Origin: Baylisascaris procyonis
Lineage: Eukaryota > Nematoda > Chromadorea > Rhabditida > Ascarididae
NCBI GenBank assembly: GCA_037389465.1
Contig: JAZARR010000247.1
Location: 1,612,001-1,676,000, forward strand
Direction: 5' to 3'
DNA: 64,000 nt
Made by a program: the position numbers and the translations under genes. Position 1 is the first letter of the stretch. Each line of letters starts with the position of its first letter. Shown piece after piece: positions 1 to 13,313 of the stretch. Below the pieces are notes generated by a model that was not told where the DNA came from, made no database searches, and saw nothing but the letters and a program-made list of their open reading frames with translations.

Positions 1-1
1 A

Positions 2-133
2 CTAATAGAAAAATTGGCTTACAGTGAGGCTATCAATAAAATTCTAAAAAAATTTCATAGTAGCGTGTCGTATGACGAGAAAAACAGAGTTTTGCCAAGA
101 ATGCTTCCACCTTATAACACAATTAATGGGTAA
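2..133 (+). CDS. possible 3'-terminal coding piece of a gene to the left
   Basis: From the window edge a single plus frame runs open for 43 codons and ends at TAA (131-133). The peptide starts LIEKLAYSEAINKILKKF and ends RMLPPYNTING. It has a mixed, protein-like composition with a lysine-rich helix, unlike the low-complexity frames found in the AT-rich DNA beside it. A CTTACAG at 17-23 could be the acceptor of a last exon starting at 24. I do not recognise the family, and no motif assigns a function. The 5' part is outside the window, so the frame cannot be confirmed. It may be chance. Confidence 0.3.
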   Translation, partial: LIEKLAYSEAINKILKKFHSSVSYDEKNRVLPRMLPPYNTING

Positions 134-3100
134 ATTATACATAAAATGACGTAATTTTTTTTGTAGATTATTGAATACTCCGGAGAAATATTAAACGCTT
201 TCGATGAGTAAATAGTTTTGAACGACAATAATCGTTCTTTTTTTCGTTCACACATTCTTAGCCACTTAGTTTTTAGTGTTTTATTATCAAGCAGCAGGCG
301 CGATAGGCATGCGAAGAATACAGTTGGCAATAATCGAATGCAATGCGATGTACAACCAATAAGATCCGGATAAGCAGATAGGTATAACGCGATAAGCTGA
401 TAGGATCGTCATAAATGCGACTACATGGTCATTGACGGATAATACCGACAGTGTTTAATCGCACTTTTCACCGATTCTCTTTTTATATATTAATGGCACA
501 GAAGTTTAGCGTTTTAAACGAGTAGATGACTATTGCTCTTAAAATAAACTCATATATAGATTTTGAAATTTTTTATACATGAAAGTCATACCATAGATTT
601 TAAATGAAATTTTTTATACGTGTTGGATGTTATTGCCATGATCTTAATCTATAAAATTTAAAGCGATTTTCTTTTAACTATTAGAAATTATTGTAGCACA
701 AAAAATTTTGAATTTAAATCCCCAATTAGCATTTCATTAAAAAAATGGTCTAAATGACGAAAGAATTGAATCACTCCTAATGCAGAATAAGATCAAAATT
801 ATTGAGGACAAGGACAATGATATCAAAATTGTTTTCATAGTAAAACAAAGAATTGTCATGCATGAGTCAAACACGTTTAGTAGATTGAAACTGTACAAAA
901 AAAAACGGTGCATAAACGCAATGCAGCCAAATTATTGAGTTGATATGATTCACTATGGAATTTCACACGCTTATCACTTGAACCTAAGTGCACACCATAA
1001 GTGATCATTTTGCAATGAATTAAGGTGTATATCTATCATAAAGATGCCGCTATATATCCCACAATATATGGAGGGTGGTGTGAATTGACTCACTCCTGTG
1101 AATTGTACATTCTTTGATTTGAATGTCATCGTCAATTGAGTGCTATGTGAATTGCCACTCTTTTATGCTGTTGAATTGATTCACTATTCCCACAGCTGTC
1201 AGAATCGATTCCGAAAAGTGCGAAAGGAAATTTGCAATCGGCAAATCGGTTTTTTTTTCCTCCAAGAGAAAATACAACGTCGACGGGTATCTAGAAATGC
1301 ATTTCTTGGGAAACTTCAATTATTCCCTTAGCATTGAGTGACGTAAATGACCTCTTGCAATGGTAATTTTTTTTTCACTTCGGGGTTAATTTGTTGCAAA
1401 GTGATACAACAACCAATAGCAAAGAGCAAAGCAATCTTGATTCAATTAACGAAACCATATATTCATTGATCGACAATTTTTTTCGCCTTCTCAAAAACTA
1501 TACTGATTCATAGGTGGGTTTTAATACTCACGTAATAGTTGAGTGAGACTGAATTGATCGTTTTATTTGCATTTACCGATACTTAGCCAATCAAATACCA
1601 CAAATGAGTAATTTGCATATTGGATGTGTTGATAGATTTGGGTGCGCGACGATGCGTCGTCGATCGAGAAGAGGTATGCACAACGGAACTATGGACAATC
1701 TAAATGATCGTCATTTCGATTGGAATCGCTTGATAACGGAAGCGAAAATTAACGGATTATCCACAAAATTGTTCATGAACGCAATTTGTTGGAGAGGCGT
1801 ATGTCTTTGATGATGTTGGCAGGTGTGACGGGCATGCATGAAATGCATATCTTGCTCAAAAATCATCAAATCAACCATTCATAAGAGACAGTGGGGAGTC
1901 CGTCATATTTGCTTTCCACAACGTCTATTCAACTCATAGTTGTTTTCGCTAAAATCATTAAAGTTTAAAAATTATTAGTTATGTTCGTGTAGAAAATCAC
2001 CATTTGAGAATCCCTAGGCTACTTGTGAGTATTTATAGATAATTAACAGTAAAAAAATATTTTAATTTTAATGTTTAAATTGGCCTAGTTGTTTTATTTA
2101 TTGCGATACGCAACAACGAATTCAATGAACTCATATTCTTTCAGATTCTAATGTGACCAGCAACAAAAATTCCATAAGGCCAATTTATGTACTATCTTTG
2201 CATTGATCGAGACACTTTTGTACATAACTAAAGGGTTGACTCTTAGCGATTAGAAGTGGAGAGACGGCACAACACCAACGGAGATATATTCGCTTAACAA
2301 TTTTGAGATTATCCTCTACGTTTCGTATTTCACTTCGCTAATTGAAAGCGCCTCCTATGTGTGGCGCAAAACAATGCTTCCCGCAGGTGCTGATGAATAA
2401 TGCATATGAATTAAGAAGCTCAACAAAAATGCCATCTTGGCCCACTTCCTCCGTATCGAAGGGCCATTTGTAGGTCCACAGCTAAGGATTCACCGATATT
2501 TACAATTATTTGCAAACTTCTGAATCTCTCTATGAAAAGTCATTTGTCTCGAATTGATTTACCACTATCAGTTCATTCATTTGTGTCGTTTTTCATTGCA
2601 ATAGTGGATACCACCGTGAAATTACGCCAAAATTAACAGTGAAATAGAAGACAGCCGCATGTACTGATTGTTGACAGCTGTATTCAAGCTACGAAGTATC
2701 ACGTCGATGTTCTCGCATATATTATATGAGTATGCCAAAAGTACGCAAGAAAACAACAACAAGTGTGTTTTGGAGAGTGCAAAAAAAGGATATCGAATAG
2801 CGGCGCGCAAGTGTTAAGAAAATCATTTTTTTGGTGAATCGGCAATAGAAGAAACCCAGAGAGGAGATTTGCGGTATAGTTGAGTTTAACGACCCCCCCA
2901 GCTAGTGCGCATTGACATTACGATCGCTTAGAAGAAAAGAGAGATTAGAAGAGTGGCTAAGCTCGATTGACAGCCTTTTGATGCTTTCGTGATGGAGCTT
3001 AATTCTTTTCCATTAGTCTATTTGACTCGTGGAAAAATTACCTGCGGGAAAATTGCAACTATACTCGCTCATATTTCACTTCATAAAAAATTCCCATATA

Positions 3101-4108
3101 TGATAACTTATACGATATTATGTTCTGTTTTTTTCCGAAGCATGGCATTTGTTCAAAATGTTCACCTTTCATATTGCACAGTCACGCACTCCCTCATATT
3201 TAGAACTATTCTAGCGGTAATACATCACAGTGGGTGGTATTCCAATTCCATAGAGGATGTTGAAATCATCTCACCTCATCAGATCATCTAAAGAATAGTG
3301 AGGTGGGAGGTCAAGCGCGGTGACATGTCCTAGTATTTCACTATTTGCCCTCATTTTTTTGTATGGTTTAAATTTTTTTTTTCAAAAATTTTCTGAAATT
3401 ACCTTTTCCTAAATTTTTTGTGAGATAGAAAATTATCAGTTGAGAAGGGAAAAGCGAATTACCTTCCTGATGACGCCATAAATATCTATGACATTAGTCT
3501 AGGATCTCCGCAGCGTAAATATAATTTAATTGAAAAATATAAAGATAAGCTAGCTAAAGAAAGAAAGAAACAAAACCTTTTCTATACACGTTTAAAATGA
3601 TGCTGCTGTATAGAAATATCTCATGAACAACATTCAATGACCCCACAGTGTTGATTTTTGTTGCAGCGAAAGATCGTATACGCTCTCTCATTCATCGAAG
3701 ATTATTGCATCATTCTCGAACTTCTCAACCATAGACCCAAACGGAAATTCTTTGTGCTTTTTGAGCATCGAAATTGCACTATTTATTCTAATGCAAACAA
3801 TAAGAATAATTATTCTTTTATTAAAATATATGCGGAAATATATTGCAAATACAATTTATAATATTTGTTTCCAGTAGTTAAACAATTTTGGAAAAAATTT
3901 TACAAAACTTATCAATCAAAAATTTTTGCTCGTTATACTAGCGATTACCGAGTAAAATTTGCTCTACAAATTCGAGAGTTTAATCTGTAGAACATATAAA
4001 AATTGAAGTGTATACATGAATGGCAACACGTCAAAATACAGCTTTTTCAACACTTCGTAGCAAATATAATTGTGAGCATAAAACAATTCTTTAGATATCG
4101 ATTCGTTA
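134..4108. other. intergenic, no supported gene
   Basis: About 4 kb of AT-rich DNA. The open frames here (for example a 100-codon plus frame at 2989-3291 and a 68-codon plus frame at 1604-1810) have no recognisable motif, no matching splice-linked partner and no conserved composition. I see no RNA gene or mobile element. Confidence 0.5.
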
Positions 4109-6236
4109 TTAGTGTATTACAGTAGATTGAAATATTGATGTCTTTTTCACATCGAGTAAATTTGAGATTTTCCTACGATCAGCAGTAATATTCTGATCTA
4201 TTAGAGCACTTTCCACTCGTTTAATTCGAAGATTACGTGCTTTACGCTCACAGAAGTAGTACAATACTAGTAATAACGGTACCACCGAAAAGAAACCGAT
4301 CGGACCGAAGAGAACAGCCTGAAAGCAGGGCTTTCATAAATCGCTAAACGAAGATATGTCACGTTCAAAAGCAAGCAAAACGAGTGAAGTAGGCTTACCC
4401 ATCGATGATTATCTACTCTACTGCTGTTTCTTGCTGTAACTTTGTATCGTGGAGCAAACAGCACTGCTCTAGTGATCAACAGTTTCAATGTGCTACCCTA
4501 CATCTGTTTTAGTTGCTATTAAGTTTACCTTTTAGATCACTATCAAATATCAATTAGAATATCAGAACCATGAAGCACTAGTTTTGCGTCTTTTGCAGGT
4601 ATATTCATTTTCCATACAAATACAGTGGAAGCAATATAAGGTTCTGTCCTTTTTTCGTGATGAAATGCAAATCCATCAAAAGTCTTCTGATACAGCTGTC
4701 AAACAATAGTAATTAGATGATCAAATTTTAGGGTAAACACTTGAGGGAATCTTTAAAGGTGAGCTATTGTATTATAGGAAAGAACGTTAATGAATTATGC
4801 GAATGCTAAGTGATTATATTTGTTTTTACTGCACTTTATAATTTATGCTTTTTGAGGGCACAATTATATAGAAGATAACTCATAGCCCCAAAGTACTTAT
4901 ATCCTTATAAAGGTATGAAGATACTGCAAACGCATCATGAAGGTATAGTAATTCCGAAAATTTCAATATCGATTGCGAGGGTACATGTTGAAATTACTAT
5001 ATTCATAGGTGTTCGCTTACCTTATGATTATAGAACGAGTAGACGTCGGCAGTCTTTAAGAATGCACATCGTTCACCGCTATATGGCTTCTCACAAATGC
5101 ATTTTTGTAGTGTTAAATCAATGTGTCCATTTTCACATTGAATTATCTCACAGAAAGTACCATTCCAACCGTTCTCACAATCTACACATCTGTAACTTAT
5201 GAGAAACGATCGTATAGCACATTAAATAATGATCGGTGATCCGATAAGTTTGAAAGTATTCCGACAAGCTTTAAGTGCGATATCGCAATTAGGTTGTAGA
5301 GGTGAGGAATATTAATAAAACTTTTTTTTTTATCTGCTGCAAAATTCATCGTTAATTAGAAAATAAAAATGCGCTAAGGTTTGATTTGAAAAGTTTTGTC
5401 ACGGCAATATAACATGTGCAATAACTCCAGTAATCTTAGCCTGTTCTGGTACAAGTGAATTGGGCCGATTGCTCACTTTTGTTTGCGTATAAATTTTTCG
5501 TTTGTTCGGCTCTAATCGGAAAAAATTCATCCCCTTATTGTTAGGGTTGATAGATGTGAGATCAAAATAATTTCTGCGGTAACGCCTATTTAGTAAATAA
5601 AATAATAGATAAACGTACCCGCCATTTTCTAGTCGTTCCCATGTTCTACAATGTTTTTTCTTCTCACAATGTAATCCAACGAAACGCTCAGTACATTCGC
5701 AACGACCACTTATTTCAACACCATTGTTTTCGCATCTACAATTTTTATATCTACATCATTGATCGAAATTTGTAGTAAAATTGATCTGTTCACTCAATAT
5801 CGATTATTTTTTGCACTATTCGATTATGGGACACGATGTTTTCGAATAATGACATTTGTTGCTATAGTCACGTTACCAATACTCGTTTGGTGCATCGTGC
5901 AGATTCGACACAAACTCGATTTTTTCTTCTTTTGTAATAATTCTTTATTCGAATAGAAATATTATCGAAGCCTGAATGTTATACGATTAATATGCGATTT
6001 GTATGCGTTCTTTAAGTAAAAATAAAATATGCTTTCATTTCACAATAAGATATTGCCAATATTAATAAGATTGAGATTTTGAGTTCATCTCTGAGATGAG
6101 CGTAATAGCATTGGGTAAAAATTGAGCAAAAATTATGTTAGTCTATTTTACAATTATTGCACTATGAGAAGCATATTAATGTAATCTTTTTGGGGAACGA
6201 AGGGTAATGAGGTGAAAACTAAACAGTTTAATCTAG

Positions 6237-6281
<45 letters not shown>

Positions 6282-6573
6282 GCACTGAAATTAGTATTAC
6301 AATTACAGGGGGATCCGTTCCTATGGGAAAAGAAGCACAATCGTCATAGATTGCAGGAACATAAATGTGCAAAAATTTTTAAGATGGGATATAAAAATTC
6401 ATTTATCAGAAAGCACAGTTTTACTGTTTCAACAACAACATAGACTAGTTTATTAACAACTGACAAAGATGGTAGACTTACATAACATTGGAATGGTTAG
6501 TACGGTATCTAGCATACGATACGTTGACTGCTATAAGCATAAGGAGAAGGCTTGACTGTAGTCGTGTTCGCAT
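4109..6573 (-). CDS. EGF-like single-pass type I membrane protein (195 aa)
   Basis: Four exons in phase: 6573-6482, 5735-5619, 5189-5021 and 4318-4109, totalling 588 nt with TAA at 4111-4109. The product starts with a signal peptide (MRTRLQSSLLLMLIAVNVSYA). Cysteine-rich EGF-like segments follow: CENNGVEISGRCECTERFVG in exon 2, and a second in exon 3 holding C-x2-C, GWNGTFC and CICEKPYSGERC. The last exon gives one membrane span (about FGPIGFFSVVPLLLVLYYFC), then a basic cytoplasmic tail of about 45 residues. The start is chosen because the ATG directly follows TTTTATTCAG, an acceptor with no upstream exon, as in trans-splicing, and because the signal peptide begins there; an in-frame ATG at 6678 lies upstream. 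A cell-surface adhesion or signalling role is inferred from architecture only. I do not recognise the orthologue. Confidence 0.82.
6242..6281. repeat. (TA)n microsatellite
   Basis: About 40 bases of alternating T and A with one G interruption, lying in intron 1 region of the EGF-like gene (between its exons at 6482 and 5735). Confidence 0.9.
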
Positions 6574-6583
6574 CTGAATAAAA
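6574..6583 (-). promoter_or_regulatory. putative spliced-leader trans-splice acceptor
   Basis: On the minus strand TTTTATTCAG ends immediately before the ATG of the EGF-like gene. No upstream exon in a compatible frame is needed, because the following ATG opens with a signal peptide. Nematode mRNAs often receive a spliced leader at such a site; that this one is used is inference. Confidence 0.5.
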
Positions 6584-8166
6584 TACCTTGGCAACATATT
6601 CGAAGCGCGAGTCGACAATATTATAGTATTGATTTGTTCGACGTTCATTTTCCCCATAACCCGTTTAGTATTGGTCATAACTCAATCATGATGACATAAG
6701 AATCCCTCTCTTCAGCACATTACAGAAACTAGATATATTCAACACATAGCAACAACAAATTTTTAGTTTAAAATTCCTAAGGTGGACATATAAGGGAGAC
6801 CCATTAAAGAGTTATTGCCATTGAAGCGCATTTTATTACTATTTGAAAGTAATTAAGTAATATGATACAGAAAAATATTTCTCTCGTGCTTTATCTTAAG
6901 TAAGGAGTAAATAAGTAATGTAACAATCATAACCAAATAGCAACAATTTGACGCTAAACTGTAGTTGCTGAGGAATCTTTACTAGTGACGATGGAGGCGG
7001 TGCAATTAAAGGTGACGAGTCGTCTTTTTAAGTGGTTGTGCAAGTTCCCTTTGCAAAAGCGCATCGTGGTATGTGCATTCATGAGCGCCTATCTGTATAA
7101 CAAGTGGTTTTACTTCGTTTACTGAGATCATTCTATGCAAGCATTTTATAACATATGAATTATTTTAAAAAACTATCTTTTTAAAACATATGAATATCTA
7201 GTATACGATAAAATGGATAATAGCACTGAGTATGATTGATAAATTAGTGATAATCAATTGCCTTATATTTTTATAATGAATTCGAACTACTCCCTAACTA
7301 AGGAAGCTATCGAACAGCTGAACTAGATCGGCGATAGCACTAATGAGTTGTTAATGAGTTGTGAACAATCATTAAAATAATCAACTTTTATTAATAGTAT
7401 CAAAAATATTATTTATTTACAATGAATACCGCATTTTTGCTAGTTTTTTTAAGCAATTGTTGCGTTTTTTTCCATTCCAGTACAAATCGAATTTGCATAG
7501 ATACAAAACTTTTAAGAAGAAGAGAGGTGTTGAATACGTTTGGAAGAGTCGATAATGGTGATTTTTTCGATAAAATTTTTCAATCTTTTCATATCTAAGT
7601 CAATATTTCCAACATTTTTTTACATTGTCTCCTATGTTTATTCAACTGAAATATTATTCCTTTGTCTCGATAGGTGTCTTGATAAACCATTATTAATAAA
7701 ATTAGCAAGAGCAAAGATGCTCTACTGGATTTGCTTGAAATTCTAAGCTGCCTTTTGTTCATTCCCTTGGACGGAAGAACGGTGGGGTGGGGCAGGCATG
7801 GGGGGGGGGGGAATTAGCGTTTTACTGCTGCTATTAATTATGGCAGTTGAAATATAATTACCATGCATCTAAACGATAAAAACAAATACTATCGAATCAA
7901 AAAAAAAAAAAATTTCTTCTTTACGCCGAATAATCGCACAAGAAATAATATAAAAATTTGAGTACAAACTTGAAATCAATGAAATTCCATCAGTTGTATT
8001 TCCCCTTAAATTTTAGAATCATTCGTTTTTCATAGTATTCACATGCATAGAGAAACCAACATTTGTTTCGGCTGGCAATAGGATAATTTCTAACACAATA
8101 ATGTAAATAAATGATATTTGTTAACAAATATATTTTATATGCAAATATACGAATTGTTGTCCTTCG

Positions 8167-11100
8167 TTAAGGTTGCCTTATGAATCCGGCAGTTTCGGGC
8201 ACTTCTAATTTCACCGTCTCAGAACCAGTTGCAATTTTGTCATTTCCTCTCTGTACATGCTGAAAGAAAAAAAAATTTTTTTTTTGAAAATTGAGGAAAA
8301 AATGAAAATTCAACACATGAAAGGATATAGAAACATAGACATTTGTATCCCGTGTTGATTTTCATCTCTCCATTTATTTATTCTTGTTGGTTGTAGTATG
8401 ATCGCATCATATATTCTCCCTTATAACTTTGTTTTTTAAGGATTCTTTGTTGGAGAAAGAAACTTGGCAGAAGAGCGATAAATGCTCACTGCTTCTAGCA
8501 GTGAGAACTTCCTTTTCTAATCATAAAGCATGATGCTTACCAAATTTTTAGCTAATATTTTCCACTGAAATTAACTACGGAAAAAAGTGATATTTCGGCG
8601 ATGAATTTTGTGCGGATTTCGATGAGGAAGTCATTAAAATGAAATTTTGAATGCATGATGGTCTTTTAAGTTTTCTAGGCTATTCTGATAAGCACATGCC
8701 CCTCAAATACTTTCTTATACACAGCGTAAGATCACTTTTCGGAATATATCCTCACTTTTATTTAGCTTCATGCACTGGTACTCTCAATGAGAGATGCCCA
8801 CCTGAACAATACTGAAAGATCCAAATCCAGGTGCCTTCAGGCCTCGTTGTAATAAATCCATTTCATCAGCTCTCTCGTCGATTGGCTGTGGATTGCAAGA
8901 AGGCATACCACGAAAGCCACATGCATATTCCTGATAGTGAATTACACCCGAACGCCTATAAAAACAATATTATCTCTAGTCATTTATGGTAAATAACGTT
9001 AAATATGTGATTATATAAACGTTTTTCAACAAGGCGTTGTTATATAATTATCAAGATTACATTGCATGCATTCGGTGGAGCAGAACGTACAATAAACTTG
9101 AGAGCAATAGTCATGGAATAACCACATAAGGAGTTAGTTGATAAACATTCAATAAACAAGCAAAAATTTATCAATATTGCAATTGAATATAAGAATTTCA
9201 ACCAGCGACTCATAGCAGTTTCCAATTTTAAGCTAATAATTAAAAGATAATGAGCAAATTTTATTATTCTTCGTTGCGAATAGCACTCCTTGGAAGGTCT
9301 AATAGGAAAATAATAATTCTATACCTCACAATTTTCTCCCATCTCCTCTCGCTGCTCATCTTTTCTCATTTAGGCCATTTCGCAAATTAAAAAAAAACCT
9401 TAAGTAAACTATGAGGGAAGCGACTTACTTGTAGCACCTATAGACCATATTGTTTTCAACGACGTCTTCATTTACCCGTAGATCACGTTGTTCGTTTATA
9501 TAACAACCTAAAAAATATGCCCCTTATGTTCTATTTTCTTGCTTATCTTGGATACTGATGTATTAATTTATACCAGAATATCTCAAAGATTCAATCGTCA
9601 TGTGGCTCATAAAACGCTATTTCGACAGAATAACCAATGATTTCCGGCAAAAAAAGCCTTCCACTAAGTCATATAAACTTACATGCTTAAAGTTGTTGTT
9701 TCATATTGGAATACTCGATGATAAAATCTAAGCATTAACCACCATCAATATTCTACAATCAGATTTTTATCATTTGTTAAGTGGAAATATTTCACTTATT
9801 ATTTTTTTTTCGAGGTTGTTTTTCCTCGAAACATATTTGAGAACGCATTTACAAAGCATTTCACATGGATATTATCTCTATGGAATATATTTTTCATCCT
9901 CTCCATCGAATTTCAATCTTGCGACAGCTTCGATTTCGAGATTATACGCTCAAAAATGATCGAGCACTTACATACGTTTCGATAGGATTGAATATAAAAG
10001 TGGTAACTGCAAAAGCAAAAAAGAATTAAATCCAACGTACCGATTATTTCGACAATTCCTCTGCTACATTCATAACTAAGGTGATTTGCTTTGAATCGTT
10101 CACCTTCCTTATAAATCTGACCGTTCTTTGTACATTCAGATGCTAAAAAATTGACACTTATAGTACGATAAATAAATCCTTTAGGGCTTATAGTATAACA
10201 ACTAAATCCTTTAAGATAGATGTATCAGTTGATGCGATGCGACTATCCTAGTTCAAAGTTTTGCCTAAAAATGTCAATCAACTTTTTTTCATCATTAACT
10301 TGCAAGAAATTATAAATCATTCGGAACAAAAGTTTTGCGAAAAATCGTTTGCAATAAAACTCAGATTATTTAAAAAGAAATTAAAAATTGTCTACAATTT
10401 CTTCAAGAACTAGAAGTGATATCATACTCGATCCTTAAGAATACAAAAATTGATATCATTTCATTTCCACTCATCAAAGGCAAAAACGTTCAAAGTATGC
10501 GATTAAATATTATTCAGCATAAATTATACTCAAACCTACCTGTTGTATAGTATTGAATATTTCCTTCATTATCATCACAGTGATGGGTAATGCCCTCAAC
10601 ATCAGCTGTCGTGCCTGGTTGCATTTGAATTATTTCTTTATTATTACCTAGATAATAGCATCCTGAAAATTATTGAACTCATAAATAAAAAATCCTACGT
10701 ATATAATCGGATGTAGAAGTATAGTTCAACATAAAATTCACTTGTGGCCATGTAGTAGAACTATAAGTGACGGAATATTGGTAGGTTTCAGCTGTTGAAT
10801 GGCATTCGCATTTATAGATGTGTTTCCAGCTCTACTCATTTGATCAAATGCGCACAGCAAAACTATATAGATCATCATAACACTACTGTTGACATGATAC
10901 ACTGAAAGCGAGTTTATTTCTAGTTGAAACACTCATAGTGTGATCTATAAAATCAACACAACAAATATGCATATATCGTTAGATATGCTTGCGTTGTAAA
11001 CTTTGGTGATGGTGGCCAATTATTCCAGCAGCCTAATTGCGCCGTTATAGCGATTTCCTGTGTTATTCGCCTTCTTTCCTGTGTTTTTTTCCCGTGTTAT

Positions 11101-13313
11101 ATGTGTTATTCGCCGTCTTGGATTTATGATTTTTAAAATTAAGTATTCATCTTATATATTGCAGAAGATTATAGAGGTTAGAATTCTTATTGAGGAAGAG
11201 CGTTGATTCTAACAAAAACTTTTACAAGCGAAATTGTGAGAGATGCGCAATACTTATTCAAGGTTAGGTGAGGCATCATGGAGTTACATATTAGTATCGA
11301 AGAACGCGCAACATGGAATTCAATTATTTATGCTTCGAGCTGTTACGAAAAACATTATTTATGATGCATTTTTTGCATACTTATTAAAATATAAAAATTA
11401 AAAATTACTAATTCCACTTGCTAAGTTAATTTTTTTTAAATATTTGCCGGATCCATTGCATCTTCTGTTACAAAAGGAGAAAAAAACGAAATTCATGCAT
11501 ACCGACAATTTTATAGCCACCCTCTTCACATTTCATGAGGAAAAACGCAGATCGAATATCATCTCCCACATGATATCGCTTATCTTTAACTCGACATTCT
11601 GGCTCTGCAAATCAATCCTATTAGATATCAATAAAGCAGTTGAGAAAGCTGATTTCTAGCAGCATTTATCAATGCCACGTTGAAAAAAGGTGAGAATTAT
11701 TAATGAAATTGTTCAAGAAGACGCCTAAGTGGCTCTCAGTAGCAAAATTCTACTCCTATATCAACGTTGCGAAGTTTATACGATTCCGATCCTATGATCT
11801 TCTCGGAACAACTTGAAAAGAGGGAGTAGTTTATGCGAAAATCGAAGATAAATCGATGACAAAGAAATGTCACCAGTCTTGCAAATATTTTTAATCCACC
11901 TAAGTGGATCGTCGATACTATTCAATGGCATCGTATATTTCTATCTGTGCTTCGCACGCATATCAACAGACTCTCAAATGGGCAATTGTTGGAGCTAATT
12001 CGTCGCAAATTCGTCGATGATTTCAGACGCTTTAAACCTTCGAATTTTAGATGTTTTTAACTCGTTCATCCATCGTTTTCGTTCAAAATCGAATCTGCCA
12101 AAATCAGATGAACAGATCTTAGTTTCAGAATAGATTCACCTTCTGTATAGTTGGCGGTCTCATTTTTGGGAAAATGTGTACATTTATGCCAAAATCCATC
12201 CTTCATAAATGTTGTACCAACTTTGATAATCGCTTTTCCACTTCGCTCTGAACCGATACACGCTGCAATATAACCAGTATCTATGAGCTCAATATGTTTG
12301 AACGATTTTGTTTGCTGCTTCTAAATTGATTGAAAATATTTGCGAAATAGCTCTACGAATGTTTCTTTCACTGTAATTACTCACCATAAAAAAAGCTTTT
12401 CTAATTTTTTTAGCAGAATTTATTCTAAAGGTTTCTTTCTTTTGAAATTTTCATATTTTCCAAACATTTTTCAATATTTAGTGGAATATACTCTGCCTTC
12501 CTCATTGCAAACTTACCCGATTTCAGACGTCGAACTGTACTATCGTTCATTGAGAAAATGTTGATGCATTCGAAAATACTTACCAACAACTCGTTCTATA
12601 CCATTATCACAACGATACTTAAATCGTGCATTTGGTCGCTCATATTCGTCACCGTTCTTACGAGTGCGACCCATCAAATCACTACAATCGTAGACGGTGG
12701 ATCCATCTGGTAGTTTCCTGGCCAATGATTTGTTTGGTACTACATCACCTATAATATACCTACTCGTCACCAGCGCAATCTACGCTCTTCAAAGCTTGGC
12801 TCTCTGTGATCGTAAAAGAACCACGTAATCGAACGTTTCTTGATTATAAAGCTAGCCAATATGGCTTCCAATAAGGACGCTTCTATATTATTAAAAAAAT
12901 TAAACTGGTATGGATACATGAATGCTGTCCAGTTTTGAGTAAAGAAGACGTCTCCTCTGCAGTAAATGACTGTATTATTTTTTAGGGTACGAGTTACTAA
13001 TCTTGCTGTCTAAATTGTAAATTATTCTTACTTTCTAATTAATTACTGCCCCAAAAAAAGAATATCCCGCCATTCCTATTGCTCGTGACAACGTCATAAT
13101 AACATTTGTATTAAATATTCAAGCATTGAGGGGTTCCATATCAGCTAACATGAAGAGGAATTGTGGCGAACCGTTAGCGTCACGAAAATTGATTGAAACG
13201 GTTCCATAACGAACGTTATGTGATCCGGATCCTGTCCAACTTGTTAACACCATTGACCGTTGTCCATCGATATAGATGAACACTTCGAAAGCAAGTATTA
13301 TTAGCAGCAACAT
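8167..13313 (-). CDS. secreted protein with tandem MIG-18-like fibronectin type I modules
   Basis: Supported exons: 12748-12584, 12262-12140, 11604-11503, 10662-10540, 10142-10041, 9507-9429, 8955-8802 and 8259-8167 (TAA 8169-8167). The module exons join in phase 1. Exon 1 begins at ATG 13313 with a hydrophobic signal peptide (MLLLIILAFEVFIYIDG) behind a TTTTCTTGTAG acceptor; its donor is not settled, and 13184 is one phase-compatible choice giving about 356 aa. The body repeats a pattern of Cys, a short Gly/Asn turn, an aromatic-rich strand and a second Cys (for example GFWHKC, ERPNARFKYRC, ANHLSYEC, NNMVYRCY), one module per exon. This matches the Fn1-like domain of nematode MIG-18, an extracellular protein affecting gonadal cell migration. 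The last two exons are non-modular, with one Cys-containing stretch (ACGFRGMPSC). A matrix role is inferred. Confidence 0.8.

Noticed and set aside
1604..1810. 68-codon plus-strand frame with a possible internal donor (GTATGC)
   Set aside because: No downstream exon joins in phase, and the peptide resembles no family I know.
2989..3291. 100-codon plus-strand open frame
   Set aside because: It is long for this composition, but it is hydrophobic and aromatic in a way typical of T-rich DNA, with no motif and no linked exon.
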